A stretch of DNA of 13,932 nucleotides from Phoronis ovalis. Its lineage: Eukaryota; Phoronida; Phoronidae. The DNA lies in assembly GCA_028565635.1 (NCBI GenBank), contig JAOXYB010035250.1:1-13932 (forward strand), read 5' to 3'. Both the position numbers and the translations under genes were made by a program. The notes below the pieces were generated by a model that worked only from the letters and a program-made list of their open reading frames with translations, was not told the DNA's origin and did no database searches. Of the stretch, positions 1 through 9,752 are shown piece after piece. Position 1 is the first letter of the stretch, and the number at the start of each line of letters is the position of its first letter.

Positions 1-844
1 TAGAAATTATTACAGGTATATCAGACAATATTAGAATAATAAAAAATGTTACAACTATATGCCAAAAGAAAAGAAAAAGAGAAAAAAGAGCTAACTAATA
101 AACTCGAGGCACTATGTTCAGCCTATACAGTAGTTACCATGATTCAGATTGCAAGTAGGTATCTAATGCCATGTGGCCTACTGGTGGGCATGTTTTATTT
201 TGATACCTTGAAATTCTGATAGATGAATACATCACTGCGACAAAAGGTAGATGTAGGTAAAAAAATCAAGCTTCATTTTGAACTTGACCGCTTCCATTAT
301 GGCCAATCCTATCAGGGTTAGTACTGGCTGCTTGAGAGTTAAATTAATAAGTAATTATAAATATCTAAGAATGAACTACATAACTTTCTGGTACAAAAGA
401 GCATGTGTTCGAGTGTTGAAAACACAATCTGTTACAAATGAAGAGAATGGTAAATACATTTTTGGCAAGATTATACTTGAACAAATTATAAATGTAGGCT
501 GTTTCCGTGACTTGTGAACTGTTTCGGAGTTTTTAAGGTTAGAAATATTTTTCTAAGTTTGCCCTATTAGAAAAATGACTTATTATTTCCTGGCAAGTAA
601 TTAAAGCAAGGTAATAGTCTGTCTTTTACTGCCTTGTATTTAAAAATCCTAAAATGTAATGTTTAAAAAGACACGGGATTAATTGTAAGTGATGTTGACT
701 AAACTATTTTAGCTACCTTAGTGTGCATTCACTTATGTACATTATGAAAAATAGACCAGTGTACTTTATACATTCAAGTTTTTTAATGACATCTTAATAT
801 ATTCTTGTTATGTAAGAACTAGAACAATGTTCTTTTTATTACAG
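1..844. other. Upstream region, no secure gene
   Basis: AT-rich sequence with two weak candidates for a first coding exon. One is 299-449, listed separately. The other is 46-154, an ATG-initiated frame of 36 codons ending at a GTAGGT donor in phase 1 and very rich in Lys and Glu. A possible acceptor at 14-15 opens a phase-1 frame that soon hits a stop, so it is not supported. I see no recognisable promoter. A T-rich tract with TTACAG at 839-844 is the acceptor of exon A. Confidence 0.4.
299..449 (+). CDS. Candidate first coding exon (weak)
   Basis: An ATG at 299 with A at -3 and G at +4 opens a stop-free frame of 50 codons, and a GTAAAT donor follows at 450. The exon would end in a single G, so it joins exon A in phase 1, exactly as the later exons do (NEEN, then G+AG = Glu). 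The peptide starts MANPIRVSTG, is basic and aromatic in the middle, and ends in a polar stretch like the other linkers. No domain or signal peptide is recognisable. The alternative is that the true first exon lies upstream of the window or at 46-154. The start overlaps a short sequence repeated at 1429-1450, which weakens the case. Confidence 0.22.
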
Positions 845-940
845 AGGAATCATCAGCAAAGCTGTATGGTGAACAAAGCTGCTCTGAAACCACATTTTCA
901 CTAACCCAGAGGGAGGTAACATCAAAACGAAAATGTGAAG
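845..940 (+). CDS. Exon A: linker exon of the death-domain/ROCO gene
   Basis: A 96-nt exon follows the acceptor TTTTTATTACAG and precedes a GTATAA donor; it is phase 1 on both sides. Split first codon plus 31 codons read E-ESSAKLYGEQSCSETT..., a polar Ser/Glu/Lys-rich segment without a domain. Its support is its similarity to exon B. The first 41 nt of both exons align without gaps and end in nearly the same block (ACAAAGCTGCTCT against ACAAGGCTGCTCT), giving EQSCS and VQGCS. It is therefore probably a duplicated linker exon. It may be constitutive or an alternative to exon B, since skipping it keeps the frame. The 2-kb intron after it shows no clear death-domain exon. Confidence 0.55.
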
Positions 941-2943
941 GTATAAAATTATCATATTCATTTGATAATAGACTATTTGTGTACAATAGGTAGTTAGATA
1001 CATGTTCAATCCCTCCATTCTGTACCATTCATAATAAATGCATTGCTGGCATGAGTTTGTGGAGAAGTGAGATCAATCATTCATATAAACACTGCTAATT
1101 GTACTTTTTTTGTGATGAATTAAGTTAAATATAGAACAGATACTCCATTACATACACTGTACACACTTCTCATATATATTACAAATGAAAGTAAAAATGT
1201 AGACTCTTTAGTGCGGACCATATCCCAGTGCCTTAGGTATGGGAGTGTTCACCAGGGGGTTACATGACTTAATTACCCAGAGAAATTACGCATTTAGATA
1301 AGGTTAGTCCTATAAATTATATGCTTTGGTTTGCATTTTCAATTAATAGCTAAAAGTTAACTGACAGTATAAAATGTGAATAAATTGTAACAAACAATAT
1401 TTGCTATCTTAATTTCTATTTTTGCCTAGATCACTTCCAGTATGGCCAATTGGTTCCATATTTTGAAAACTGATAATAAGATAGGGTACCGTTTGTACCT
1501 GTGTTTGTTATGAGGACATGAATTTGACCTAATTTATTTTTTTGCGTTTCTAGTGGGATAAGTAATGTAACCATCTGCATGGAGACATGTAGATGGTATA
1601 TTGAGACCAGGGGATTAGTGTTTCTTTGAAAATGTGTAGACTTCGTACCGCAACTGTCACATTTATTATATAGAAGGTAACTAAGTAATTAAGAGATGAA
1701 GGCAAGACGTCAGTGTCAGATTATAAAAAAAAATAATTCCTTTAGTTTAGGAGGAGGGTGGGGTTTTCGAGAGCAATTTGGTTTTCATCCTACAAACTGA
1801 TTTAAGAATAAAGTTTATTTGTATGCTGGTTCTACATTGGGATTGGCCAGTTGAAGTAAGGAAATTATTGAAACATGGGATCTTTAGATGCATAGTATCA
1901 ATTTTTTGTTGAGTTACATCACAACCCTCTCCATGTGAAAGTTGTACGGCCATATTTATATATTGAATATTCAAATGCAAGAATCCGTTAACAAGAACCC
2001 CAGTATAAAGTGCGAAATATCTGCAAGTCGTTTTAAAAGAAATTCAATAAATAATACAATAAACAAAAAAAAATGTACATAGATGTAGTCAACAAGATTT
2101 AGAATTCAATAATACAAGGCCGATGATACTCTATTTCTTCACAAATGATATGAAGCCCTCTTTATATGACAAACACTCCTTACATTACTTGTACCTATGA
2201 TATATAAAAGCCTTACAATGGATTTCATTTCTTGATGGCCTGAAGTGTAAACTTAAGCATAAACTCACTTTGTTATTAGCTGTAGGTTAGACGTCTAAAG
2301 TGCAGTGGAAAAATTAAATTTGGCAATATAAATTATTGAATATAAACAAACATATTAGTTTCATTTATGTTGCCTCTAATTTTTGTCTTCTGTACTCTGG
2401 TCTTGTTTAGGTTGTCTTTTTATTAACTGTTGCATTTAGACTACTGTATTATAATTTATGAAGACACAGTATATATTGGATTGAACTATGATACCTTAGT
2501 GTTTATTCTCTGTTTTGTACATTATGTTTCTTGTATAAAAAGTACTTTTTTAGCTTGTCATAGGCTATAGCTACAGTGTAACTATCCTCATGGCCAGTAT
2601 GTATATATGAATGTGTGTATATATGTGTCACTTTTAGAGACTTCTTTTCAAAGACCATAAATTTGTCCACTTGGAAACTACCCTCAGATGTTTCTCAGAT
2701 TTGTTCAAATCGTCTGGTTCTATTGTATATTTTTAATTTTATTAATGGGCGAGACCTCATATGGGCAATTTCATTTTTTCAAGCCTTGTTTAAAGGGCGC
2801 GACTGTGTCAAAAAAAGAAACATTTAGAAACATTTTTTCTTGTAATGCTAAAAAAAGGGAAGCATTTCCCAATCTTTTAAGCCTCATGGGTCTCTAGTTA
2901 ATTTTATATTCTTATAATGTGACTATTATGCCTTCCATTTCAG
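941..2943 (+). other. Intron A-B, 2003 nt
   Basis: GTATAA donor and ATTTCAG acceptor. Mostly AT-rich with many stops in all frames. Two acceptor-like sites open short phase-1 frames (1125-1190, and 1429 to a stop at 1471) but neither has a convincing donor or domain. The stretch around 2040-2120 is A-rich and 2600-2630 is a degenerate TATG/TGTA run. No RNA gene is recognised. Confidence 0.6.
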
Positions 2944-3138
2944 AGGATTTTTCACAAAGTCTCCCTGATGTACAAGGCTGCTCTAGAATATTAAAAAAAT
3001 CAAAATTAGATGTTGAAACTATGGGAAACCCTGACCATCCATTACCCAAGACAGATCAAACCCAAGGCTACTGTGATGATAGCAACACTGAGCTGGAGAC
3101 AGGTGAAAGAAAAGAAACACTGGAACAGCAACAGAAAG
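2944..3138 (+). CDS. Exon B: acidic/polar linker exon before death domain a
   Basis: A 195-nt exon, phase 1 to phase 1, with acceptor CTTCCATTTCAG and a consensus donor GTAAGA. It encodes 65 residues: E-DFSQSLPDVQGCSRILKK, then Asp/Glu/Gln-rich sequence ending near LEQQQK. No folded domain is evident; composition suggests a disordered linker. The first 41 nt match exon A, so the two are likely duplicates. Only a 131-nt intron separates it from exon C. Retaining that intron adds a frame that ends in TAG at the acceptor, so it would truncate the protein. Confidence 0.75.
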
Positions 3139-3269
3139 GTAAGAAATGTGTCACGTGTTTGTTTCATCTTGAGATTGAGTCTGCTTTAAATACGAACGAT
3201 CTACAAACAAAGAAATGTCTAGCTTGGTTATTAAGCTTTGTACAGTACAGATACTTTTTCTTTACTTAG

Positions 3270-3536
3270 ACAAGCAAATTGCAGTGGTGAAGGATTTCCT
3301 TGATCACCTTGGAGAAGATTGGATGTTTGTTGGAATATATCTTGATCTTGAGAAGTTCTACCTAGACGATCTATCCGCTAAGTACCCAAAGCAGAGCCAG
3401 ATAAGAAATAGCACAATGTTACTGAAGTGGTTAATAAGCTGTGGCAGCGACAAAGATGTTTGGCATCAACTGAGTGAAGCACTTCAAAGATGTGAGAGGG
3501 GAGATTTAGTGGAAGAGTTATCAACAATATCACGGG
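3270..3536 (+). CDS. Exon C: death domain a
   Basis: A 267-nt exon, phase 1 to phase 1, with acceptor TTTACTTAG and a perfect GTAAGT donor. It encodes 89 residues that fill one death domain: a first helix (VVKDFLDHLG), the conserved EDW at its end, then GIYLDLEKFYLDDL, the turn YPKQS, RNSTMLLKW in the fourth helix, and two further helices (VWHQLSEALQRC, GDLVEEL). The pattern fits the ankyrin/UNC5-like death-domain family, which makes homotypic or heterotypic contacts. It is closest to exon G, sharing DWM..GIYL and YPKQS..RN..MLLK. That makes the two a duplicated pair. Confidence 0.9.
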
Positions 3537-5022
3537 GTAAGTGTTCTTATTAATTCTTTCTCGAAATGAAAAAAATGAACTGCACATGGACTCTTTACAT
3601 TGTTTGCTGGCTTTTAAAAGGTGTTGTGCTTTAGATGGAAGTCTAGCTACTTTATGCTTTATTTCATTTAGCTATTTTTGGATAGCTGTGTGTATTTTGA
3701 TTCAACACCTATCAATTATTCTTCAAAGGTGTTTTCCTGGGTATTACAGAATTTAAGTAATATAATTCTCCAAGTGATATTTCAATAGAAACAAACATTT
3801 TTATTGTTCTTTAATGGATTACATTCATCTTATTAATATTCATAAGTTTTAACAGGAATTTCCATATTTAATTATTCTTCCTTCAAGCTGCTAAACATGT
3901 TTTTAAAGAAATCATTTTTAATTTCATTTGAAATATTGTACTTTTGTTTCTTTTTGCTGCTGATCCTATCCTTATAGGATATGCAGCATTGTTTCAGCCC
4001 TTGGCGTGGCAGTGCAATAAGAATATTAAGTAGAAAGGGAAATATTGCTAATGTGATTTTCAATAGTGACATGTAGTTTTGCAGATATTTTGGTAAATGT
4101 ATCAGTAGTTCTTTTTAATTAGCGCTGTTTTTTTATTTGTACATGTAAATATTGTGGGCGTGTGTAAGGAACGTAGTTATTTTTAAGGTATAAATTTACA
4201 TTAATCTTTTGAAATGTATCTCGTCTAGAAGATGCAGAATAATCTTTTATGCGATAATAGATGAGAAATAAGTTATCTGTGTGATTTTTTTTGTTTGAGC
4301 CTTCATTAAGAAATTACATGTAATTGAAGTTAGATAAAAATGTATTTCATAATTTCAATCCTTGCCTTTGCCTGTACGAATAGTATATCTTTATTGCCGC
4401 TTTTGTTGAACGGGAATTTGCTTAGTACGTAGCTTAATGTTATAGAAATTAGTACATGTTTATGTTATGATGTATTAAAAAACAATTTGCTTTTAATAGT
4501 CTGACTAGTAGCACATGTGGATATAATGAAAAATAATGACGAAATACTTTGTTGCTTACGAAACAGATGAAATCAGCAGAATTTCATTTTTTAAGAATGT
4601 GCTATAAAAACAAAATGTATATATTTATGTGGTCATAGGCATACGAGCTATGGACAGGTTTCGAATAGGGATAGCTGTAGTGTTTATATTGCCGACATTA
4701 ATGTGAAGGTTTATCGTCTAGATATGTTATGGTTTATCTGGTACAGTTATTGTATATTTTGAATTTGTCTTGGATTAGAATCTGGTGGAACTGCCATTCA
4801 AAGTTACTATATATATGTGCCGCCCAATAGGCCCCCTCAAAATTTACATTTAAAGCAGCTTGCCATAAGCTATAGGGTTATGGACTTATTACCTCATCAC
4901 CCAAAACTGAATTCATTTTAAACTTTTTGAATTAGATATTACATTAGATAGGTCTTTTTGTTTATCAACAACATAGGTAGGGAATTGTGTATTAAATATT
5001 TAATACTACAAACATTTCACAG
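3537..5022 (+). other. Intron C-D, 1486 nt
   Basis: GTAAGT donor, CATTTCACAG acceptor. It contains a 15-nt-arm hairpin (listed separately) and two TACATGTA sites (4140, 4315). Two acceptor-like sites open hydrophobic frames (3634-3756, and 3856 to a stop at 3976-3978), but these look like translated T-rich intron. No other gene is seen. Confidence 0.6.
3955..3988. repeat. Inverted repeat / hairpin in intron
   Basis: The arms 3955-3969 and 3974-3988 are complementary at 13 of 15 positions, with a CCTT loop. The inner seven pairs (ATCCTAT with ATAGGAT) and outer six (TGCTGC with GCAGCA) are perfect. It is too short for a microRNA precursor. It may be a chance palindrome or the relic of a mobile-element terminus. 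Confidence 0.55.
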
Positions 5023-5178
5023 AATTTACTAGGAATGCTTACATGTGTCTTCGTGATGTTTTTGCCAAAATGTGTGGACTGACAGAGGTTGAAATAAAAC
5101 GACTGACAGATAACATTCAAAATGGTGCAACAAAAAGACAAGAGACTGATGTCACTAAGCAACATCCACTTTCAGAAG
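5023..5178 (+). CDS. Exon D: linker exon between death domains a and b
   Basis: A 156-nt exon, phase 1 to phase 1, between acceptor CATTTCACAG and a GTATTG donor. It encodes 52 residues. The first 30 (NAYMCLRDVFAKMCGLTEVE and IKRL...) look helical and amphipathic, then comes a polar tail (QETDVTKQHPLSE). The helical part, with L..VF.KMCGL...EI..L spacing, resembles the start of a death-fold domain but is too short to make one. It sits between exons C and E, where exon H sits between G and I. The weak donor keeps this below the certainty of the death-domain exons, but a 52-codon stop-free frame with matching phase on both sides is good support. Confidence 0.7.
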
Positions 5179-5481
5179 GTATTGGAAATCCAAAATAAAA
5201 TCACCTATGTACCTTTAACTGTTAGTGCTTAACCATTGTTCATGAAATCACAGAAAATTCTGAATCCTTTTGTCCAAAGCCATAAAATATATTTTTTCAT
5301 TCCTTTTTAGTAGTGAAACTAAATGTAACTAGTTTTTAAAATTTTTTGCGCCAACTTTCAGTTCATAAGGTGGTTTACGTATATACCTGCACCAACGGTA
5401 CCCCTACATTATATAAGGATCTCAATGAGCTGTCACATAGTGAATAATAAGTTTATTTAATTCTTATACTATTGTTTTCAG
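5179..5481 (+). other. Intron D-E, 303 nt
   Basis: GTATTG donor; the acceptor is ACTATTGTTTTCAG with a good pyrimidine tract. The end of this intron is in frame with exon E for three codons from a TTG at 5472, but there is no ATG. The acceptor, not a start codon, defines the beginning of exon E. Nothing else is recognised. Confidence 0.7.
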
Positions 5482-8400
5482 CTTCGTCTGCTAAAACATT
5501 AGCTGATCTTGCTAGAAACCTTCAAAATAATGAATGGAATAATTTGTGGAAAAAACTGGGGTTTGAAAACGACTACTTGCAGCATTTACGTGAAAAATAT
5601 TGGAAACTGCGTAAAACAAGAAATTTTATTTTGTTATGTGAATGGTTAGAAAAGGTTAAAGATAAACCGAAATCAGAGAGCATTGAGGTGTTGCAAAAGG
5701 CTTGGAGGGAATGTACAAAAGAGGATGCGATTACCAGTATGCTGCCGAAGATAACCTTGTGTTATGGTCATCACAATCGTTGTGAATTGAAAGTTGCCGA
5801 CATTCCAATTCCTTATGAAATTTATGATTTATCCAATAAGTCTTTAGATGAGGTTACGGCAGAGGTGTTAGATAAGATTCCGCCAGGTACTGAAGCTTTA
5901 GATCTTTCCAGAAATAATCTTACTGAGATACCAGATAGTATTAATAGGCTACCAAAATTAAAGTGTTTAATTCTCAGCCATAATAGGTTCCGCTATTTGC
6001 CTGAAGCACTTCATGGACTTAAGAATCTTGAGATACTATGCCTAGGCAGTAATCCCATTGATACATCTGACGACATTTTTGTAAGTATGGCCAGTACAAG
6101 CAAATCTAATGTGATATGGCAATGTATGAAAATATTGGACATTGGGGGTCTTAAACTGAAAGAAATACCTATTGGTGTTACAAAGATGACACAGTTGGAA
6201 GAATTGTATGTTTATGGCAATGCTAAGATAAAACTAAAACGCTTAAAACTGTTGAAAAATCTTAAAGTTTGTTGCCTTGCAAGCAATGAGATGAAAACAT
6301 TTCCAGAAAATATCACAGAGTTGACTACCCTCAAGCATCTCTATATCGGCCATAATCAAGTCAGTAAAATTGGAAAAGATATCTGCAAACTAAAGGGTCT
6401 GGAAACTCTTGACATTCAGTGGAATAGAATAAAATATCTCCCACAAGCTGTCACAGAATTAACAAGTTTAATAAAACTTGACATTAGCGCAAATCAGATA
6501 CCTGAACTTCCGGATGGCATTGGTAATCTTATAAACCTTACCGTATTGAATGCAGGCGGCAATGATATAACAGAGATTCCAGAGAACATACGAAAACTGA
6601 AGAAACTAAAAATCTTAAAATTGTTCCAAAACAAAGTTTCATCTTTACCATCATCTGTGATTAAATTAGAAAATCTTTTAGAACTAGATATCACTGATAA
6701 TTTAGTCACAGACCTACCACAAGATATCGGCAATCTCAAACACCTCAGTATTCTCGGGGCGCACTTTAATAAGATTAGAGATGTACCACGTAAAATTGGC
6801 GAGCTCCAAAATTTACGGCAATTATTGCTTTGTGGAAATAGAATAACAGAAATGCCAGAGACGGTGACTAAGCTTAACAAGCTACGTGTATTAGATGTGA
6901 GAAAAAATCAGTTGAAATCCCTGCCCAGCCTTGACCAGATGAAAAGCCTTGAAATTCTGAGAGCTGACCACAATAGATTAAAAGAATTTCCGGAAACAGA
7001 AGGTTTCCCAAAATTAGTTGAATTGGGTTTAGAAAATAACTTTATTGTTCGTTTACCAATAAGAATAATAAATTCACTTAATTTAACAAAATTGCGTGTT
7101 AAGCGAAACAAGTTAATCCAACCACCACAGCAACTTTGCGACCGTCAAGGCTTGGCAGGAATACGACCATATCTTGAAGCTTTAAATTTTGACCCAAAGG
7201 TTCAACATGTTGGTAGACAGACATGTCTCGTCCTAGGTGAAGTCATGGCAGGTAAAACTTGTGTCACTAATGTCCTAGTTTCTGGTTTTCCATTTGAATG
7301 CGGTGATGAGGATAGAACAAAAGTACTTGAGACCGCTACATGGAATCTGGAAGATGAGTCTTTGGTTATTTATTTTATTGACTTTGGCGGGCATGAGACA
7401 TACAAGGCGATACACAGATTTTTTTTAATTCCAGATGCAATGATTCTGTTGGTATTTGATCCATGTAAATACACAACCAGCAATTTTGATCAATTGATAG
7501 GTGATTGGATTCGTAATATACAGCTATGCCTACCAGAAGCTTCAGTGACCCTTGTGGCTACTCACAGTGACCAGCTAACAGAAGAAAAACAGGAAGAAAT
7601 TCAAGATGAAATAGAAAAGAAAGTTGAGAAGCTTTTGCAGGACAGAAGGAAATATTTTAAAGATGAAAAGGAGCAATTAAAAAAAAAAATTCTGTTTGTG
7701 AGTTGCACTTCACAAAATCTTGATGGATTTGATGACCTTCGGAAATTGATTTCTGACTTTGCAATTAGTAATGGAATTACAATGCCATCAAAATGGGCAG
7801 AATTTGCGGAAAAAGTTCTAAGTCAAACACTGAAAAACACACACAAATTTTACATACGTTGGTATGAAATTGAAGATATGCAGAGAGAGTTTGGAGTAAG
7901 CATGGAAGATTTTATTGCCATATCAAAATGTTTACGAGATTTGGGACAGATTTTATATTTTCCAACTAAAGAAACTTTGCAAAAATATGTATTTCACAAC
8001 ATTACAGCTTTTGTCGAGCTTCTAAAAGCTTTTTTCGACCATGACTTGGAAAAACGTCTTCAAGGCCAAGTAGAATTTGAAGAAAAAATTGTAAAGTATT
8101 TTATACAGAGAGGTGTTATTGGTGTAGGATTCCTTAAATCCTTGTTAAAACAAATCGACCCCAAATCTGGCGATACTGATCTCATACTGGAGTTACTCCA
8201 GTTATTTGATCTGTGTTATGAAATTAATACGTCTGATGATAATGAAGCTGAGAAAGTCTTTTTGTTTCCATGGTATCTTAAAAGTAATGAAAGTACTGAA
8301 AAACAGTGGAAGGTAATACCTGCGTGTTCCAACAAATTTTGCCTGGTTTTAGGTTTTAATTTTCATGGTTATTGCCCTTCACTGTTATTCAATATTGCAT

Positions 8401-8841
8401 TGGTCGTAATTCAACAGCATGTAGATCGGAGCAAACCTACTATAGGTTTACACTGGAGGAATGTTTCATTGTTCTTGGAGGCTTCTGTATGTGTTAAGGT
8501 GGAGCTTTTACCTGTTAGTGATTATCAACAACTTAGAATAAGCATCAGTGCTTCGACAACTGTTGAGAATTTATCAAACAGCTGGAAAGAGTGTATTGCA
8601 TTGCGAAAGAAACTACATGCAAGATTTAGGTGTGAATGGCCTGGTGCAATATTTGAATCTGCTTATTTATGTCCACACTGTGTTTTATCTGGTGTAGATG
8701 TAGAGCCTTGTAATTTTGGAACTAGTAGCTGTTTGGATTTGGAAATTATCAGCAGTTGTTGTGGATCTAGATTAGAAGAACGGTGCCTACATCGCCAATA
8801 CATTAGAATACCTGCTGCACTTGTCATGGAATGTCAAGAAG
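5482..8841 (+). CDS. Exon E: death domain b - LRR - Roc GTPase - COR in one 3360-nt exon
   Basis: The core of the gene: 1120 codons, phase 1 to phase 1, numbered here from the split Ala at 5481. Residues 4-90 are a death domain (LADLARNL...EW...LLCEWLEK). Residues 139-559 hold about 18 LRRs of roughly 23 residues (LxxLxxLxLxxNxIxxLP). Roc follows: P-loop GEVMAGKT at 586-593, G3 DFGGHE at 634-639, G4 THSD at 694-697, and a G5-like SCTS. From about 772 comes COR, including ISKCLRDLGQILYF, ending in a CPHC (1064-1067) and CC...C.H cluster. ROCO proteins are GTP-switched dimeric signalling proteins, and LRR-Roc-COR is the MFHAS1-like order. There is no kinase domain. Oddities are the exon's size among small exons, an A11 run at 7679-7689, and His where Ras has Gln61. 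The donor is GTAATT; read-through would add 12 residues before a TAG at 8877. Confidence 0.97.
7236..7259 (+). other. Walker A / P-loop of the Roc GTPase
   Basis: These 24 nt encode G-E-V-M-A-G-K-T, an exact match to GxxxxGK[ST]. Together with DFGGHE at 7380-7397 and THSD at 7560-7571 it shows that the nucleotide-binding residues are intact, so GTP binding is expected. Confidence 0.95.
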
Positions 8842-9346
8842 GTAATTACATTATTTATATACATTCAAGTATTGTTTAGAAATAAGTAAATGTAGCTCTG
8901 GAGAGGGAATAAAGCATTTGCTAATTGCATTCGCGGTGTACTAGTGTAAGTCATTTTACCATCAATGCACTTTGCTGGTAAGACAAATAATAAATTGGGC
9001 AGCGTTTAAGGTTTAGAATAGCGCTTAACAAATAATTGGAACTGTAACTTTTCATAATCTTCAAGTGAATACTTAAGTTCCCAAAAACCCATAATTATGT
9101 AATTAATAGTCTATTTTTTCATTTAACTACCCAAAAATCAACTCAAAAGTTTAATGTACAACTAATTATACTGATCTGCACTAGCCACTTTAATAATTCT
9201 ACCTTTGACAGTAATTTGCATGTAATCATATAACTTGCATGATATTATCCAAAAATAAGGCAGATGGTGTTTAATGAGACTTCATTTGACAGTCATTTTA
9301 TAGTAAAGATTGTATGGTATTATATAAAAATGTTTTCTACTTTTAG
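8842..9346 (+). other. Intron E-F, 505 nt, with a possible intronic poly(A) site
   Basis: GTAATT donor and TACTTTTAG acceptor. Reading through the donor gives 12 codons and a TAG at 8877-8879. AATAAA follows at 8908-8913 and a GT-rich stretch lies at about 8936-8951. That spacing could support a shorter transcript. The rest is AT-rich with no recognised gene. Confidence 0.6.
8908..8913 (+). promoter_or_regulatory. Candidate poly(A) signal, short isoform
   Basis: A canonical AATAAA lies 29 nt after the read-through stop, with a GT-rich downstream element 23-38 nt further on. AATAAA is common in AT-rich introns, so this is only suggestive. Confidence 0.3.
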
Positions 9347-9409
9347 GATCGGAGGAACAAATGAAAGAAATAATCAAGTTTTTGAAAAGATCACCTGTTG
9401 AGGACACGG
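9347..9409 (+). CDS. Exon F: short linker exon after COR
   Basis: A 63-nt exon, phase 1 to phase 1, with acceptor TTCTACTTTTAG and donor GTATGT. It encodes 21 residues, G-SEEQMKEIIKFLKRSPVEDT: a short amphipathic helix followed by an acidic end. It links COR to death domain a'. Short length makes it less certain than the domain exons, but both splice sites are good and the phase matches on both sides. It could be alternatively skipped without changing the frame. Confidence 0.68.
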
Positions 9410-9752
9410 GTATGTCTACATGTATTTTGTGAAATATATATATAAAAAATCAAATCAAAATAATTAGATTCAACTGTTTAATTAGTGATAAGCCTCTTGA
9501 TATATGTAGTAATTACCTAAGTTCCTTAATGTTATTTAGCAGATACCAGTAACTCATGCATTGTGAAAAAAGAAATGTGTGTCAAAATATCATGAAAAAA
9601 CTGGCTCCTAAATTTTATAGATTACAAAAATCGAGTGTAATGACTCGTTGTTATTAGTTGAGAATACATGCTGTTAATTCTCCCGATGGTTTACATACTT
9701 CCGTTGTTGGTTATTACTGTCGTATCTATTATCCATTTGTGTTTCTTTCTAG
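9410..9752 (+). other. Intron F-G, 343 nt
   Basis: GTATGT donor and TTTCTTTCTAG acceptor with a strong pyrimidine tract. One TACATGTA at 9417 and a TA-dinucleotide run near 9435. In-frame codons just upstream of the acceptor extend the open frame back to 9668; they are hydrophobic and probably intron. Confidence 0.65.

Noticed and set aside
1125-1190. 66-nt phase-1 block in intron A-B
   Set aside because: The acceptor (GAATTAAG) and donor (AAA then GTAAAA) are weak, the exon would not end in G, and the peptide resembles none of the others.
1429-1473. Frame after the strong acceptor TTTTTGCCTAG
   Set aside because: Only 14 codons before TGA, no donor, and it overlaps the 22-bp repeat.
3634-3756. 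Hydrophobic frame after an acceptor-like TTTAG in intron C-D
   Set aside because: It looks like a membrane segment, but T-rich intron gives this by default. No phase-1 donor; it ends in a stop.
3856-3978. Second hydrophobic frame after TTTTAACAG
   Set aside because: Same reason: T-rich composition, no donor in phase, stop at 3976-3978.
5472-5481. Start of the large open frame at 5472 as a translation start
   Set aside because: The codon is TTG, not ATG, and the next bases form a typical splice acceptor (TTGTTTTCAG). The death domain begins right after it.
6494-7111. Minus-strand frames opposite the LRR region
   Set aside because: They are antisense shadows of the regular LRR codon pattern and show no domain.
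8842-8879. The natural C-terminus at the TAG of 8877
   Set aside because: A GT donor in phase 1 precedes it and three more linker/death-domain exon groups follow in phase. Kept only as a possible alternative isoform.
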